From: Frondihabitans peucedani
GTDB taxonomy: Bacteria; Actinomycetota; Actinomycetes; Actinomycetales; Microbacteriaceae
DNA: 64,000 nt
Direction: 5' to 3'
Assembly (NCBI RefSeq): GCF_039537585.1
Contig: NZ_BAABAU010000004.1
Span: 466,522 to 530,521 of the forward strand
In this document: piece after piece, positions 17,270 to 25,872 of the stretch
How positions within the stretch are numbered: the stretch's first letter is position 1
Layout of the letters: every line of letters starts with the position of its first letter
Notes under the pieces: model-generated
What the model saw: only the letters and a program-made list of their open reading frames with translations
Databases searched by the model: none
What the model was told of the DNA's origin: nothing
Program-made: the position numbers and the translations under genes

Positions 17270-17370
17270 GCGGCCTCGGGCGGCGGGGCCGCGCCTGAGC
17301 GGTCGCAGCTGGCCGGGCTACGCCTGAGCGGTCGCAGCTGGCCGGACCCCGCCTGAGGGGTCGCGATCAG
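17263..17370. repeat. 29-bp tandem repeat spanning a gene end
   Basis: Unit starting CGCCTGAGCGG at 17263 (includes the transporter's stop TGA), 17292, 17321 and a partial copy at 17350. Copies 2 and 3 share CGCCTGAGCGGTCGCAGCTG exactly. The last partial copy runs into the stop of the convergent DUF1992 gene. Confidence 0.88.
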
Positions 17371-18056
17371 CCGCGTCTGCGACGGGCGGCCCGGCTCGCC
17401 TTCGCGGCCCGCGCCTGGCGGCGACGCTCCCGCCGGGTCGGCGGCTGCTGGGCTGCGATCTCGGCGGCGGCGCGCTCGGCCTCGGCTCGGCGCACCGCCC
17501 GCCGATCCTGCCATCGCCGCACCTCGACGTCGGGGTCGCGCGTCGGCGTCACCACCGGCGGTCCGCCGGTCAGCTGCCGGCGGGCCTCGATGATGCGGCC
17601 GTTGAAGTCGGCGACCGTGGCGCGGACCGACGCCTCGGTCGTCATCGTGTCGAGGAGGGCGTCGAGGCGCTCGTTCTCGGTGCGCAGCGACAGGGCGGGC
17701 GGCGCGACGCCGGAGAGGCCCTCGCGCTCGATCTTCGCCTTGATCCACCAGTCGGGGTCGTGCGTGCCGGATGTGAGGTTCGGGAGCGGCTTGCCCGCCA
17801 GTGGGAGGTTGTCGAAGTCGCCCCGCTCGATGGCGAGGTCGAGCTGCGTCTTGGCGATCGAGCGGAGCTCCGCTGCGGTCGGTGCGCGCCGCTCCTCCTG
17901 CGCCTCGGCGTGACGGTCGGCCGCGTTCTCGCGGTCGAGCCGGTAGCGCGCGGCAGCGAGGGACGGGTCGCGGCGCGCGGTGTCGCGGACGACCTCCTCG
18001 CGGCGTGCGGGAGCGGGTCGGCGAGGGGCTCGGTCGGTGCCGTCGCTGTCGGCCAT
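17367..18056 (-). CDS. DUF1992 / DnaJ-homologue C28-like protein
   Basis: 229 aa. The conserved DUF1992 core at about residues 66-120 carries the signature AIERGDFDNLPLAGKPL followed by DPDWWIKAKIEREGL. The flanks are strongly charged and helical, with a very basic C-terminus (RRERRRQARAAK). The human relative is DNAJC28; the bacterial role is unknown. The extended basic tail suggests RNA or DNA contact, but that is only inference. Confidence 0.88.
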   Translation of the reverse strand: MADSDGTDRAPRRPAPARREEVVRDTARRDPSLAAARYRLDRENAADRHAEAQEERRAPTAAELRSIAKTQLDLAIERGDFDNLPLAGKPLPNLTSGTHDPDWWIKAKIEREGLSGVAPPALSLRTENERLDALLDTMTTEASVRATVADFNGRIIEARRQLTGGPPVVTPTRDPDVEVRRWQDRRAVRRAEAERAAAEIAAQQPPTRRERRRQARAAKASRAARRRRG

Positions 18057-18095
18057 GCCTCCACGGTACGCCGGGACCGCTCGGAGGCGCCCGGG

Positions 18096-18488
18096 TCAGG
18101 CGGGCTGGTCGAGCGGCTTGAGCCTCGCGCGCAGGAGGCAGAACTCGTTGCCCTCGGGATCCTGGAGCACATGCCACTGCTCGTCGCCGGACTGTCCGAT
18201 GTCGGCCGGGCGCGCACCGAGCGCGAGGAGCCGCTCGAGCTCGTCGGCCTGGTCGCGGTCGACCGGGTTCACGTCGATGTGGAGCCTCGATTTGCCGGGC
18301 TCGGGGACTTCGCGCCGGCTCAGGATGATGGTCGCCTGCGCGCCCCCGAAGCCCGACGGCGGCCCGATCTCGAGGCTGCCGTCGTCTTCGCGGTCGAGGA
18401 CGACGAAGTCGAGCACCTCGCACCAGAAGCGGGCGAGGAGCTCGGGATCGCGGCAGCCGAGGACGAGTTCACCGATGCGGGAGGCCAT
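18096..18488 (-). CDS. VOC (glyoxalase-like) domain protein
   Basis: 130 aa with one vicinal-oxygen-chelate module pair. It opens IGELVLGCRDPELLARFWCEVLDF and ends WHVLQDPEGNEFCLL, the usual paired beta-alpha-beta-beta-beta ends. A conserved metal ligand Glu stands near the end (GNEFC), and His in RLHIDVNP is the other. No partner enzyme nearby; could be a lyase, dioxygenase or antibiotic-binding protein. Confidence 0.85.
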   Translation of the reverse strand: MASRIGELVLGCRDPELLARFWCEVLDFVVLDREDDGSLEIGPPSGFGGAQATIILSRREVPEPGKSRLHIDVNPVDRDQADELERLLALGARPADIGQSGDEQWHVLQDPEGNEFCLLRARLKPLDQPA

Positions 18489-18535
18489 GATTCGACGCTA
18501 CCGCTGCCGCGTTCGCCCCGTGCTGCGCGGTGCGC

Positions 18536-18845
18536 GTCGGCGGGTGCTCGCAGGTTTCGGCGGGGCTCCGGAGGCCCGCCAACTGCTACCACCACCTGCC
18601 CATCCGCGCGGCGCAGGATCCACCCCACCCTGGACGCCAGAAGTCGGCGGGTGCTCGCAGGTTTCGGCGGGGCTCCGGAGACCCGCCCACTGCTACTACC
18701 ACCCGCCCATCCGCGCGGCGCAGGATCCAGCCCACCCCGCACACCAGATGTCGGCCGGTGCTCGCAGGCTTCGGCGGGCCCCCGGAGGCCCGCCCACGGC
18801 TACTACCACCGGCCCACCCGCGCGACCAGCAGTCGCGAACCCGAG
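18536..18845. repeat. 107-bp tandem repeat, about 2.7 copies
   Basis: Copies start at 18536, 18643 and 18750 with GTCGGCGGGTGCTCGCAGG. The third copy loses similarity at about 18825. Each unit contains a near-perfect 22-bp palindrome (GGCGGGGCTCCGGAGG... type). The first two units contain CAGGATCC. It fills the whole 357-bp gap between the VOC gene and ogt; I see no gene in it. Confidence 0.92.
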
Positions 18846-19385
18846 CTAGGCAAAGAGCGACAGCGGCGCCGCACCCGACGACACCACACCACCCCGCAGG
18901 GCGCCCTCCAGCCGGAGCAGGTACTCCTTGCGCTCGACACCTCCGCCGAAGCCCGTCATCGCGCCGCTGGCTCCGATGACGCGGTGGCACGGCACCACGA
19001 TGCTGAGCGGGTTGCGGCCGTTGGCGAGGCCCACGGCGCGCACGGCCTTCGGGTTGCCGAGCCCCGCGGCGATCTCGCCGTAGGTGCGGGTCTGCCCGAA
19101 CGGGATCGCGCGCAGCTGCTGCCAGACGGCGAGCTGGAAGGCGGTGCCGACCGGGGCGAGCGGCAGGTCGAACGCCTCGCGGTCGCCGGCGAAGTACTCG
19201 TCGAGCTGGCGGGTGACCTGGCCGAAGACCCGTCGGGCCCCCGATCCTGCGAGCCGCTCGGCGAAGGTCTCGACCCCGGGCGCGTGCCGGTGCTCGACCA
19301 TGTAGAGGGCGCGGAGGGCCGAGGTGTCGTCGTCGGCGACGAGGGTGAGATCGCCGATGGGCGACTCGATGACGGTGTAGCTCAT
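18846..19385 (-). CDS. ogt: Methylated-DNA-[protein]-cysteine S-methyltransferase
   Basis: 179 aa. Repairs O6-methylguanine by suicidal transfer of the methyl group to Cys133 in IVVPCHRVIGASG. The DNA-binding HTH is at about 100-125 (TYGEIAAGLGNPKAVRAVGLANGRNP). An N-terminal RNase H-like lobe precedes it. ATG overlaps the stop of the Ada-AlkA gene by 4 nt, so the two are translated together as an alkylation-repair operon. Confidence 0.95.
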   Translation of the reverse strand: MSYTVIESPIGDLTLVADDDTSALRALYMVEHRHAPGVETFAERLAGSGARRVFGQVTRQLDEYFAGDREAFDLPLAPVGTAFQLAVWQQLRAIPFGQTRTYGEIAAGLGNPKAVRAVGLANGRNPLSIVVPCHRVIGASGAMTGFGGGVERKEYLLRLEGALRGGVVSSGAAPLSLFA

Positions 19386-20962
19386 GGGCGTGCTCCTGAG
19401 TCGGGGGCGACGGGCAGCACCACGTCGCCGTCGGGGATCGAGTTGACCGCGTGCGGGCTCTCGGCCCAGAGGTACTGCACGGCGTAGGCGCGCCACGGCG
19501 ACCACGCGCCGGTCACCCGCTCGAGCGCCGGGTGCGTCGACGGGAGCCCGAGGGCGCCTGCCGCCTTGAGGACCCCGAGGTCGCTGCCGACGAAGGCGTC
19601 GGGATCGCCGAGGGCGCGCATGGCGATGGTCTCGACGGTCCACGGGCCGATGCCGGGCAGAGCCAGCAGCGAACGGCGCACGTCGGCCCAGTCGGCTCCG
19701 GCGTCGAGCCGGACGGTGTCGTCGGCGAGCGCGGTCGCCATGGTGAGCACCGTGCGGCGCCGGGAGGCGGGCATGCGCAGGATCTCGTCGAGCCGGGTCG
19801 AGCCGGGAGCCGCACCGGGCAGCACGGCCGGCTCCGACGCGGCGGCGACCACGGCCTCGGCGGTCGGGAACAGGTGCGTCAGGCCGCCGTCGGGGTCGAC
19901 GACCGGTTCGCCGAGCGCCGCGACGAGCCGCGCGGCGTGGGTGCGCGCCGCCGCCGTGGAGACCTGCTGCCCGAGGACGGCACGGAGGGCGAACGCTGCA
20001 GGATCGAGGATCCGGGGCACGCGCCGCCCGGGGGCCCGCTCGATCAGCGGCCGGAGGTGCTCGTCGCGACCGAGGCCCTCGCCGACGGCCACGGGGTCGG
20101 CGTCGAGGTCGAGCAGGCGCCGGACCCTGCTGACCGCGGCGGAGAGGTCGCGGACGTCGGTGAGCCGCAGGGTGACGGGGAACGCCGAGCCGACGGGCCG
20201 CCGCACGGCGACGATCCCCCAGCCGCGCGGGAGGGCCAGGGTGGCGCGGTAGGCGCCGTCGCGGAACTCCTCGACGCCGGGGACGCCCGTCGCGATGAGG
20301 TGGCCGAGCAGGTTGGAGGGCTCGAGCGGCTGGCGGAAGGCGAGGCGGAGCGAGATGACTCCGGAGCGGGGGACGCCGCCGTCGCGGGGGTCGCCGCTCG
20401 ATCCTGCGCTCGCCCTCAGCTCGCTCGGCGACGCCGCGTAGGTGGCCCGGATCACATCGTTGAAGGCGCGGATCGACGAGAATCCGGCGGCGTACGCGAC
20501 GTCGCTCATCGGCATCGCCGTGGCCTCGATCAGGGTGCGGGCCGACTGGGCGCGCTGCACCTGGGCCAGAGCGAGCGGGCCGGCACCGAGCTCGTCGCAC
20601 AGGAGGCGCTCGACCTGGCGGACGCTGTAGCCGAGGGTGGCGGCGAGGCTCGGCACGCCCTCGCGGTCGACCACGCCGTCGCCGATGAGGCGCATCGCCC
20701 GGGCCACCGTGTCGGAGCGGACGTTCCACTCGGGCGAGCCCGGCGTCGCGTCGGGCCGGCACCGCTTGCAGGCCCGGAAGCCCGCCGCCTGAGCCGAGGC
20801 CGCCGACCGGTGGAAGACCATGTTCTCTTCGCGCGGAGTGCGGGCCGGGCAGCTAGGCCGGCAGTAGATGCCGGTCGACAGGACGGCCGTGTAGAAGATG
20901 CCGTCGAAGCGCGCGTCGCGGCTCCTGACCGCCCCGCGGCACTGCGTCTCGTCGAGCTCCAT
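19382..20962 (-). CDS. Ada-type regulator fused to AlkA 3-methyladenine DNA glycosylase
   Basis: 526 aa. Residues 1-75 are the Ada zinc/methyl-phosphotriester sensor with Cys34, 38, 65 and 68 (GIYCRPSC, FRACKRC). About 90-190 are an AraC-type HTH pair (YSVRQVERLLCDELG, MSDVAYAAGFSSIRAFN). About 205-510 are an AlkA glycosylase with the HhH-GPD motif LPGIGPWTVETIAMRALGDPDAF. It therefore senses methylated DNA backbone, activates transcription and excises alkylated bases in one chain. ATG 20962 follows GAGGA by 7 bases. Operon with ogt. Confidence 0.93.
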   Translation of the reverse strand: MELDETQCRGAVRSRDARFDGIFYTAVLSTGIYCRPSCPARTPREENMVFHRSAASAQAAGFRACKRCRPDATPGSPEWNVRSDTVARAMRLIGDGVVDREGVPSLAATLGYSVRQVERLLCDELGAGPLALAQVQRAQSARTLIEATAMPMSDVAYAAGFSSIRAFNDVIRATYAASPSELRASAGSSGDPRDGGVPRSGVISLRLAFRQPLEPSNLLGHLIATGVPGVEEFRDGAYRATLALPRGWGIVAVRRPVGSAFPVTLRLTDVRDLSAAVSRVRRLLDLDADPVAVGEGLGRDEHLRPLIERAPGRRVPRILDPAAFALRAVLGQQVSTAAARTHAARLVAALGEPVVDPDGGLTHLFPTAEAVVAAASEPAVLPGAAPGSTRLDEILRMPASRRRTVLTMATALADDTVRLDAGADWADVRRSLLALPGIGPWTVETIAMRALGDPDAFVGSDLGVLKAAGALGLPSTHPALERVTGAWSPWRAYAVQYLWAESPHAVNSIPDGDVVLPVAPDSGARP

Positions 20963-21037
20963 GGGTCCATCCTCACATCGACCCCCGACAGGCACTAGCG
21001 AGAAAGCGACATCGCAGTGGGGCGGCTCAAAGGAGCG

Positions 21038-21868
21038 TCAGGCCCACTCGACGAGACGGTCGAGCACCTCCGGAAGCAGCCGCAGGATCGAGATGTGGCC
21101 GGCGTCGGGGCGCTCCCAGAACTCCGAGCCGGGCACGTGGTCGTGCAGCCAGATGCCGTGCGAGGCCGGCACCACGCGGTCGAGGCCGCCCTGGGCGACG
21201 ATCGCGGGGGCGGTGACTCGGCCGAGGTCGAACCCCCACGGCGCGACGAAGGCGACGTCGTCGTCGATCAGGCCGCGGGATCCTGCTGCCCCTGCCCTGC
21301 CGGAGTCCTCCCCGAGCGACGCCCACTCCTCCCGGAGGGTGTCGTAGTCGACGGGCAGGAAGCACTCGGGGTCGAAGTCGTCGACCTTCGCGAACTCCTC
21401 GCGGGCCTCCGGGCTCACGAGGGCGGCGCGGAGGGCGCTCGGCGCCTGCATGCCGGCGAACCAGTCGTACTCGTCGGTGAACGGGGCGATCCCGGCGAGG
21501 GTCGCGACGCCCGTGACCCGGTCGGGCAGGAGGGCGGCGCAGGCGAGGGCGTGCGGGCCGCCGCCGGACGCACCGACGCTGAAGAAGTGGCGGATGCCGA
21601 GCGCGTCGACGATCGCCTCGACGTCGGGGGCCGCGGAGGCGACGTTCCGGCGGAGGTTCGCGGTCGAGCCGCCGTAGCCAGGGCGGCCGTACGAGACGAG
21701 CCGGAGCCCCCGTGCGGCGCAGGCCTCGAGCACGGGTGTGAGCAGCGCGCCCGTCTGCGGCGACCCGGTGTGCCAGACGACGGTGCCGGCCCCCGCGGGC
21801 AGCTCGCCGCTGTCGTGGACCCGCAGGATCCGTCCGTCGGCCGTCACCACGTCGTGCGTCTCGCTCAT
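21038..21868 (-). CDS. Alpha/beta hydrolase
   Basis: 276 aa. Oxyanion region HTGSPQTG, nucleophile elbow GASGGGPHALA (Ser within G-A-S-G-G), acid Asp in the GGLDRVVPASH stretch, and His in PDAGHISIL. This is a typical proline-iminopeptidase/esterase-like layout. Unusually short gap around it and no obvious partner. Substrate unknown. Confidence 0.88.
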   Translation of the reverse strand: MSETHDVVTADGRILRVHDSGELPAGAGTVVWHTGSPQTGALLTPVLEACAARGLRLVSYGRPGYGGSTANLRRNVASAAPDVEAIVDALGIRHFFSVGASGGGPHALACAALLPDRVTGVATLAGIAPFTDEYDWFAGMQAPSALRAALVSPEAREEFAKVDDFDPECFLPVDYDTLREEWASLGEDSGRAGAAGSRGLIDDDVAFVAPWGFDLGRVTAPAIVAQGGLDRVVPASHGIWLHDHVPGSEFWERPDAGHISILRLLPEVLDRLVEWA

Positions 21869-22099
21869 GCGGGGAGCGTACCGCCCGGAGTGGCGGACAC
21901 CCTCTGTTTCGCCGTGTGAGGATGTCCGCTGGTCGATGCCCATCAGGCGGTCTGACTGAGTCGCTGGGTGCCTCATTCACGGTAAGGACTGGGACGACGG
22001 GCAGGCCGCGTCGTTCGTATCCCGAGAGAGTCTGGGCCGACTTGACTGAAGGCTACGCCTCGCATCGCCTCACGGATAGACCACTCGGCCCTCTGGGCG

Positions 22100-22747
22100 C
22101 TAGCGGTCAGGCTGCGGAGGCTTCTCCCCCGTCCAGGATCGGAGGGCGCCGACCATCTCCTCGTCGCTCGACCAGGTGAACGCCGACACGACCATGCGCT
22201 GCGGCGACGGCGCCAGCACGTACGGCCCGGTGAGCGGAAGGAGCGTCACCGTCCGGAGCCCCCTCCGCCACGCGCCCACGAGCGCGGGGAGCACGCCGGG
22301 CCGGATGTCGAGGTCGGTGCGACGGCAGGCGCTGTCGACCCAGTCGACGTATCCGCTCGAGTCGAGCCACTCCTGCATGCGGTCGCTCCAGGGTACGGGG
22401 AGGGCGTCCTGAGCCGCCTGCCAGGCAGCGAAGTACGCGTCGAGCCCTCGTCCTTCGATGTCGAAGTCGTCGAGATCGTCGAGATGCTCCAGCCGCAGGG
22501 CCCAGGCGGCGTCCCACTCCGCGGACAGGCCGGAAGGAGGGTCGCCCGGAGTCCCGCCGAGGGGCGGAGGATCGCTCGTGAGACCCGTGGGAACGGCCGC
22601 GCCCGCCCGCAGGCCCCGGACGGCTCTCGAGAACAGCAGCGCGAGCAGTTCCGGGTCGCGATCCTCGATCATGATGGTCATGCCTTCCGGCCAGCCGCCT
22701 GTGCTTCCTGATCCGATCATGAGGACACGATATCTCACACCCGACAT
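22100..22747 (-). CDS. Hypothetical acidic protein
   Basis: 215 aa, unrecognised. ATG 22747 is chosen because AGGTGG lies 7 bases before it; a later ATG at 22720 has none. The N-terminus contains an MIGSGSTGG stretch. The middle is rich in Trp/Asp (WDAAWALRLEHLDDLDDFD, AYFAAWQAAQDALPVPW). No membrane segment or signal. The 231-bp gap to the hydrolase gene on its left (21869-22099) holds nothing I can identify. Confidence 0.7.
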   Translation of the reverse strand: MSGVRYRVLMIGSGSTGGWPEGMTIMIEDRDPELLALLFSRAVRGLRAGAAVPTGLTSDPPPLGGTPGDPPSGLSAEWDAAWALRLEHLDDLDDFDIEGRGLDAYFAAWQAAQDALPVPWSDRMQEWLDSSGYVDWVDSACRRTDLDIRPGVLPALVGAWRRGLRTVTLLPLTGPYVLAPSPQRMVVSAFTWSSDEEMVGALRSWTGEKPPQPDR

Positions 22748-22955
22748 GTCGGTGCCACCTGCCAGAGCGTCCCTGATCGAGCGTCCCACCGGTCGCCGCT
22801 GCACGACGTGACGGCACCTACAACGACCGGGCACGCCAGGCTGCGGTCGCACTGCCGAGTCGCACAACGGGTGTGGCGCTCCGGCGCCGCGTCTCTAGGC
22901 TGACGCTCGGCCGGGTGAGCGCCCGCGCCGGACGAACGACGAAGGAGTCCCGCCG

Positions 22956-23468
22956 ATGAGCGACGAGAGCGCAGGATCGACCCCCGCCCGCACGAAGACC
23001 GTCACCTGGAGTGATCCTGCGATCTCGGCGGAGGCTGCCCGCAGCATGTCGGGGCTCGACTTCATGCACGCGCTGGTCGACGGGACGCTGCCGCCGCCGC
23101 CGATCCTGGCGCTCATGAACCTCGAGGCCGCTACGGCCGAGACCGGCGAGGTGACGTTCTACTGCACGCCCGACGAGTCGCACTACAACCCGATCGGGAC
23201 GGTCCACGGCGGCTTCGTGTGCACGGTGCTCGACTCCGTCCTGGGCTGCGCGGTCCAGACGACACTGCCGGCCGGGACCGGCTACACGTCGCTCGAGATC
23301 AAGGTCAACTACCTCCGGCCGCTCTCCACGTCGAGCGGAAGGCTGACAGCGATCGGACGCGTCACGAAGCCCGGACGTCGGGCGGCCTTCGCGGAGGGCG
23401 AGGTCCGCGACGCCGAGGGTCGCCTCGTCGCCACCGCGTCGAGCACGCTGCTCGTCTTCGCCGTCTGA
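22956..23468 (+). CDS. PaaI-family hotdog thioesterase
   Basis: 170 aa. The hotdog core lies at about residues 60-165: NPIGTVHGGFVCTVLDSVLGCAV (active-site His-Gly-Gly and catalytic Asp), then SLEIKVNYLRPL and RRAAFAEGEVRDAEGRLVATASSTLLV. Hydrolyses acyl-CoA thioesters. Clean GAAGGAG ribosome-binding site 7 bases before the ATG. 27 bp upstream of the GATase gene, so probably co-transcribed with it. Confidence 0.9.
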   Translation: MSDESAGSTPARTKTVTWSDPAISAEAARSMSGLDFMHALVDGTLPPPPILALMNLEAATAETGEVTFYCTPDESHYNPIGTVHGGFVCTVLDSVLGCAVQTTLPAGTGYTSLEIKVNYLRPLSTSSGRLTAIGRVTKPGRRAAFAEGEVRDAEGRLVATASSTLLVFAV

Positions 23469-23495
23469 CGCGGCCGGTCCTGGCAGGATCGTGGC

Positions 23496-24275
23496 ATGCC
23501 CGACGCCGTCCCCACGCCCCGCCCGCGCCTCCTCGTCGTCGACGTCAGCGACCGGGAGCGCGCCGACCCCGCCTACGGGGCCGAGCTCCGCGAGCTGAGC
23601 GCGAGCGTGGTCCGGGCGGCGGCCGAGGCCGGCTTCGACGTCGCTCGCACCGCGTCGGACGTCGGGCCGCTGACCGGAGCCACGGACGACGCCGACGTCA
23701 TCGTGCTGACCGGGGGCGAGGACGTCGATCCTGCGCTCTACGGCGGCGCAGCCGACTACCCGGGCCGCGAGGAGCTGTTCACCGACGCCGACCAAGCGCA
23801 GGCCGCCCTCGTTCGCGATGCCGTGGAGTCGGGCACCCCGCTGATCGGCATCTGCCGCGGCATGCAGCTGATCAACGTGGCGCTCGGCGGCGACCTCGTG
23901 CAGCACCTCCACGACGGCGGACACGTGCCCGAGGGGGCCGGGATGCTCGCGCACGAGGTCGCGATCGAGCCTGACAGCCGCCTTGCCGCGAGCCTCGATG
24001 CGACCCGGATCACCGTACAGAGCTCTCACCACCAGGCCGTCGACCGGCCGGGCCGCGGGCTCCGGGTCGTCGCTCGCGCCGACGACGGCACGGTCGAGGC
24101 GGTCGAGCACGAGACGGCGCCGCTGTGGGCGGTGCAGTGGCACCCGGAAGCCGCAGGATCCCGCGGCAGCGTCCTCGCCGACCTGCTCCGCGCGGCCGCC
24201 GATGCCGTGGCCCCCGCCTCGGCGGGTCAGCCTGCGAGCGTGGTGCGGGGGTATTCGCCGAAGCGGGCGACGTAG
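23496..24275 (+). CDS. PuuD-like gamma-glutamyl-gamma-aminobutyrate hydrolase (class I GATase)
   Basis: 259 aa. Class I glutamine amidotransferase fold: VLTGGEDVDPALYGG, nucleophile Cys in GICRGMQLINVALGGDLVQHL, and the His/Glu pair in AVQWHPEAAG. PuuD-type enzymes release GABA or glutamate from gamma-glutamyl conjugates in putrescine use. No other puu genes are present here, so the natural substrate is open. The last 49 bases overlap the convergent AraC gene end. Confidence 0.88.
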   Translation: MPDAVPTPRPRLLVVDVSDRERADPAYGAELRELSASVVRAAAEAGFDVARTASDVGPLTGATDDADVIVLTGGEDVDPALYGGAADYPGREELFTDADQAQAALVRDAVESGTPLIGICRGMQLINVALGGDLVQHLHDGGHVPEGAGMLAHEVAIEPDSRLAASLDATRITVQSSHHQAVDRPGRGLRVVARADDGTVEAVEHETAPLWAVQWHPEAAGSRGSVLADLLRAAADAVAPASAGQPASVVRGYSPKRAT

Positions 24276-25240
24276 GCCGACGAGAAGCGGCCGAGGTTGC
24301 CGAAGCCCCACTGGCGGGCGACCTCGGAGACCCGCGCCGACGCGGGCGTCGCCGACAGGAGATCCTGCCGGACCCGGTCGAGGCGGACATCGCGGAGGTA
24401 CGTCGTCGGGCTGGAGCCGAGGTTGTCGCTCATCACCTGCTGGAGGGTCCGGACGCTCATGTCCGCAGCTCCGGCGATGTCGGCGGCGGTGAGCTGCTGG
24501 TCGGCGTGCTCGTGGACGAACTCGACCGCGAGGCGGAGCCGCCTCGTCCGCTCGGTCCGGACGGCATCGGGGACGTCGACCGCGCGCCACGGGAACAGAT
24601 CGAGGACCGCCCGCACCAGCGCGGCCTGAGCGGAGCGCCGTTCGACGGGCGGCGTCGCCGGGTTGACGATCACCGGCGTGACGTCGCCGAGGGTGGCGCG
24701 CCAGTCGACCAGCTGGTCGTCCGTGGGCACCGCCGTGTGGTCGAAGACGATGCGCTGCGGGTGCCGGCCGTGGCGCTCGGCGGCGATCCGCTCGAAGAAC
24801 GACGCCTCCATGACGACGATGCCGTGGCGGTGGGGAGTCATGGAGAAGGAGTACGAGGTCTCGTTCGGGAGGAGGAACGGACGCGCGCCAACGCTGGTGA
24901 ACTGCCCGAGCGGGTGGTCGACCGTGACCGAGCCCGACCGGAACCAGGTGAGGACGTAGTCGCGCGACCACGGGATGACACCCTGGATGTGCCCGAGGAA
25001 TGACCCGGTCTGCAGGCTCATGCTCTCGTCGCCGGCGGCCGCGAAGCGGAACGCGAACGTCTCCGGCCCCGCCTTGGCGCGGAACTGCCGGCCGTCGTAC
25101 ACGGCCTCGAGACGCGCCCGCGCCTCCTCCATGTCGTCGGTGGTCCACTCTGCTCGCGCGAAGCCGGCCGCGACCGCGACATCATCAGCGACGGGTCTGC
25201 CGAGCTCTCTGTCGAGGTCGGCGTAGGAGGTACTGGTCAC
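24227..25240 (-). CDS. AraC-family regulator downstream of a BLUF gene
   Basis: 337 aa. An N-terminal AraC-binding-like domain (about 30-215; FAFRFAAAGDESMSLQTG, RPFLLPNETSYSFSM) is followed by the two-helix-turn-helix AraC domain (about 235-330; LTAADIAGAADMSVRTLQQVM, then VSEVARQWGFGNLGRFSSAYVARFGEYP). GTG 25240 with AGAGAAGAGA upstream. It lies 63 bp after the BLUF gene in the same direction. That suggests a light-linked regulatory pair; direct interaction is an inference. Confidence 0.9.
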   Translation of the reverse strand: MTSTSYADLDRELGRPVADDVAVAAGFARAEWTTDDMEEARARLEAVYDGRQFRAKAGPETFAFRFAAAGDESMSLQTGSFLGHIQGVIPWSRDYVLTWFRSGSVTVDHPLGQFTSVGARPFLLPNETSYSFSMTPHRHGIVVMEASFFERIAAERHGRHPQRIVFDHTAVPTDDQLVDWRATLGDVTPVIVNPATPPVERRSAQAALVRAVLDLFPWRAVDVPDAVRTERTRRLRLAVEFVHEHADQQLTAADIAGAADMSVRTLQQVMSDNLGSSPTTYLRDVRLDRVRQDLLSATPASARVSEVARQWGFGNLGRFSSAYVARFGEYPRTTLAG

Positions 25241-25303
25241 GCTGTCTCTTCTCTCTCCCCCCTCTATCGTGGCGCACGCCGCGGCGTGCACGGAACAGGT
25301 CGG

Positions 25304-25729
25304 TCAGACCGAGGCCGTCTCCTGGGCGCGGAGCTGGAACCAGCCGATGAGCTGGCGGAGAGCGACGCCTGTGCCGGTGGAGTCGGTCGGCGCCTTGAAC
25401 GTCTCGCGGAATCCGGGGATGGACGACACCAGGGAGTCGTCGACGGGCTCGAAGCCCATCGTCCACTGGGGGAACTGGCGCTTCGCGGGCTGGTCCTCGA
25501 GCAGGATCGCGACGTTGCGGTGCCTGGGGTCGGCGCCGATGACGGCCATGCGCTCCCGCACCGACTCCTCCGGACCCTCGAGGAACTGGAAGAAGCGCCC
25601 GGCCTTGTAGAGGAGAAACCCGGTGATGTGAGCCCGGCGGTTCTGCGCACGGCTGCGGACGAGCAGCTCGGCCAGTTCGGCGTCGGTCATCGGATCGGTC
25701 GCGGTGCTGATGTAGGCCAGCGAAAGCAT
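25304..25729 (-). CDS. Short BLUF-domain blue-light photoreceptor
   Basis: 141 aa. A stand-alone BLUF domain binds FAD and switches a Tyr-Gln hydrogen bond on blue light. All key residues are present: Tyr6 (LAYISTA), Asn30, Gln48 (RFFQFLEG), Trp89 and Met91 (FPQWTMG). The C-terminal 40 residues (FKAPTDSTGTGVALRQLIGWF) form the usual cap helices; there is no output domain. ATG 25729 has AGGA upstream. Short BLUF proteins act through partner proteins; the AraC gene 63 bp downstream is the obvious candidate. Confidence 0.95.
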   Translation of the reverse strand: MLSLAYISTATDPMTDAELAELLVRSRAQNRRAHITGFLLYKAGRFFQFLEGPEESVRERMAVIGADPRHRNVAILLEDQPAKRQFPQWTMGFEPVDDSLVSSIPGFRETFKAPTDSTGTGVALRQLIGWFQLRAQETASV

Positions 25730-25872
25730 GGTGTTCCTCGTCTCGTTCGTCCCCCCGCCCCCGGGTGCGAAGTCGTTGACACACTATCGGTCGGCATAAC
25801 GGGGGACAAAAGAGCCGATGACCCCCAGTTCGGGGGCCACCGACGCGCGTGATCCTGAGCGAAGGTCGGTTT

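Noticed and set aside
18536..18845. CRISPR array
   Set aside because: The 107-bp units are contiguous with no spacers and no cas genes are present.
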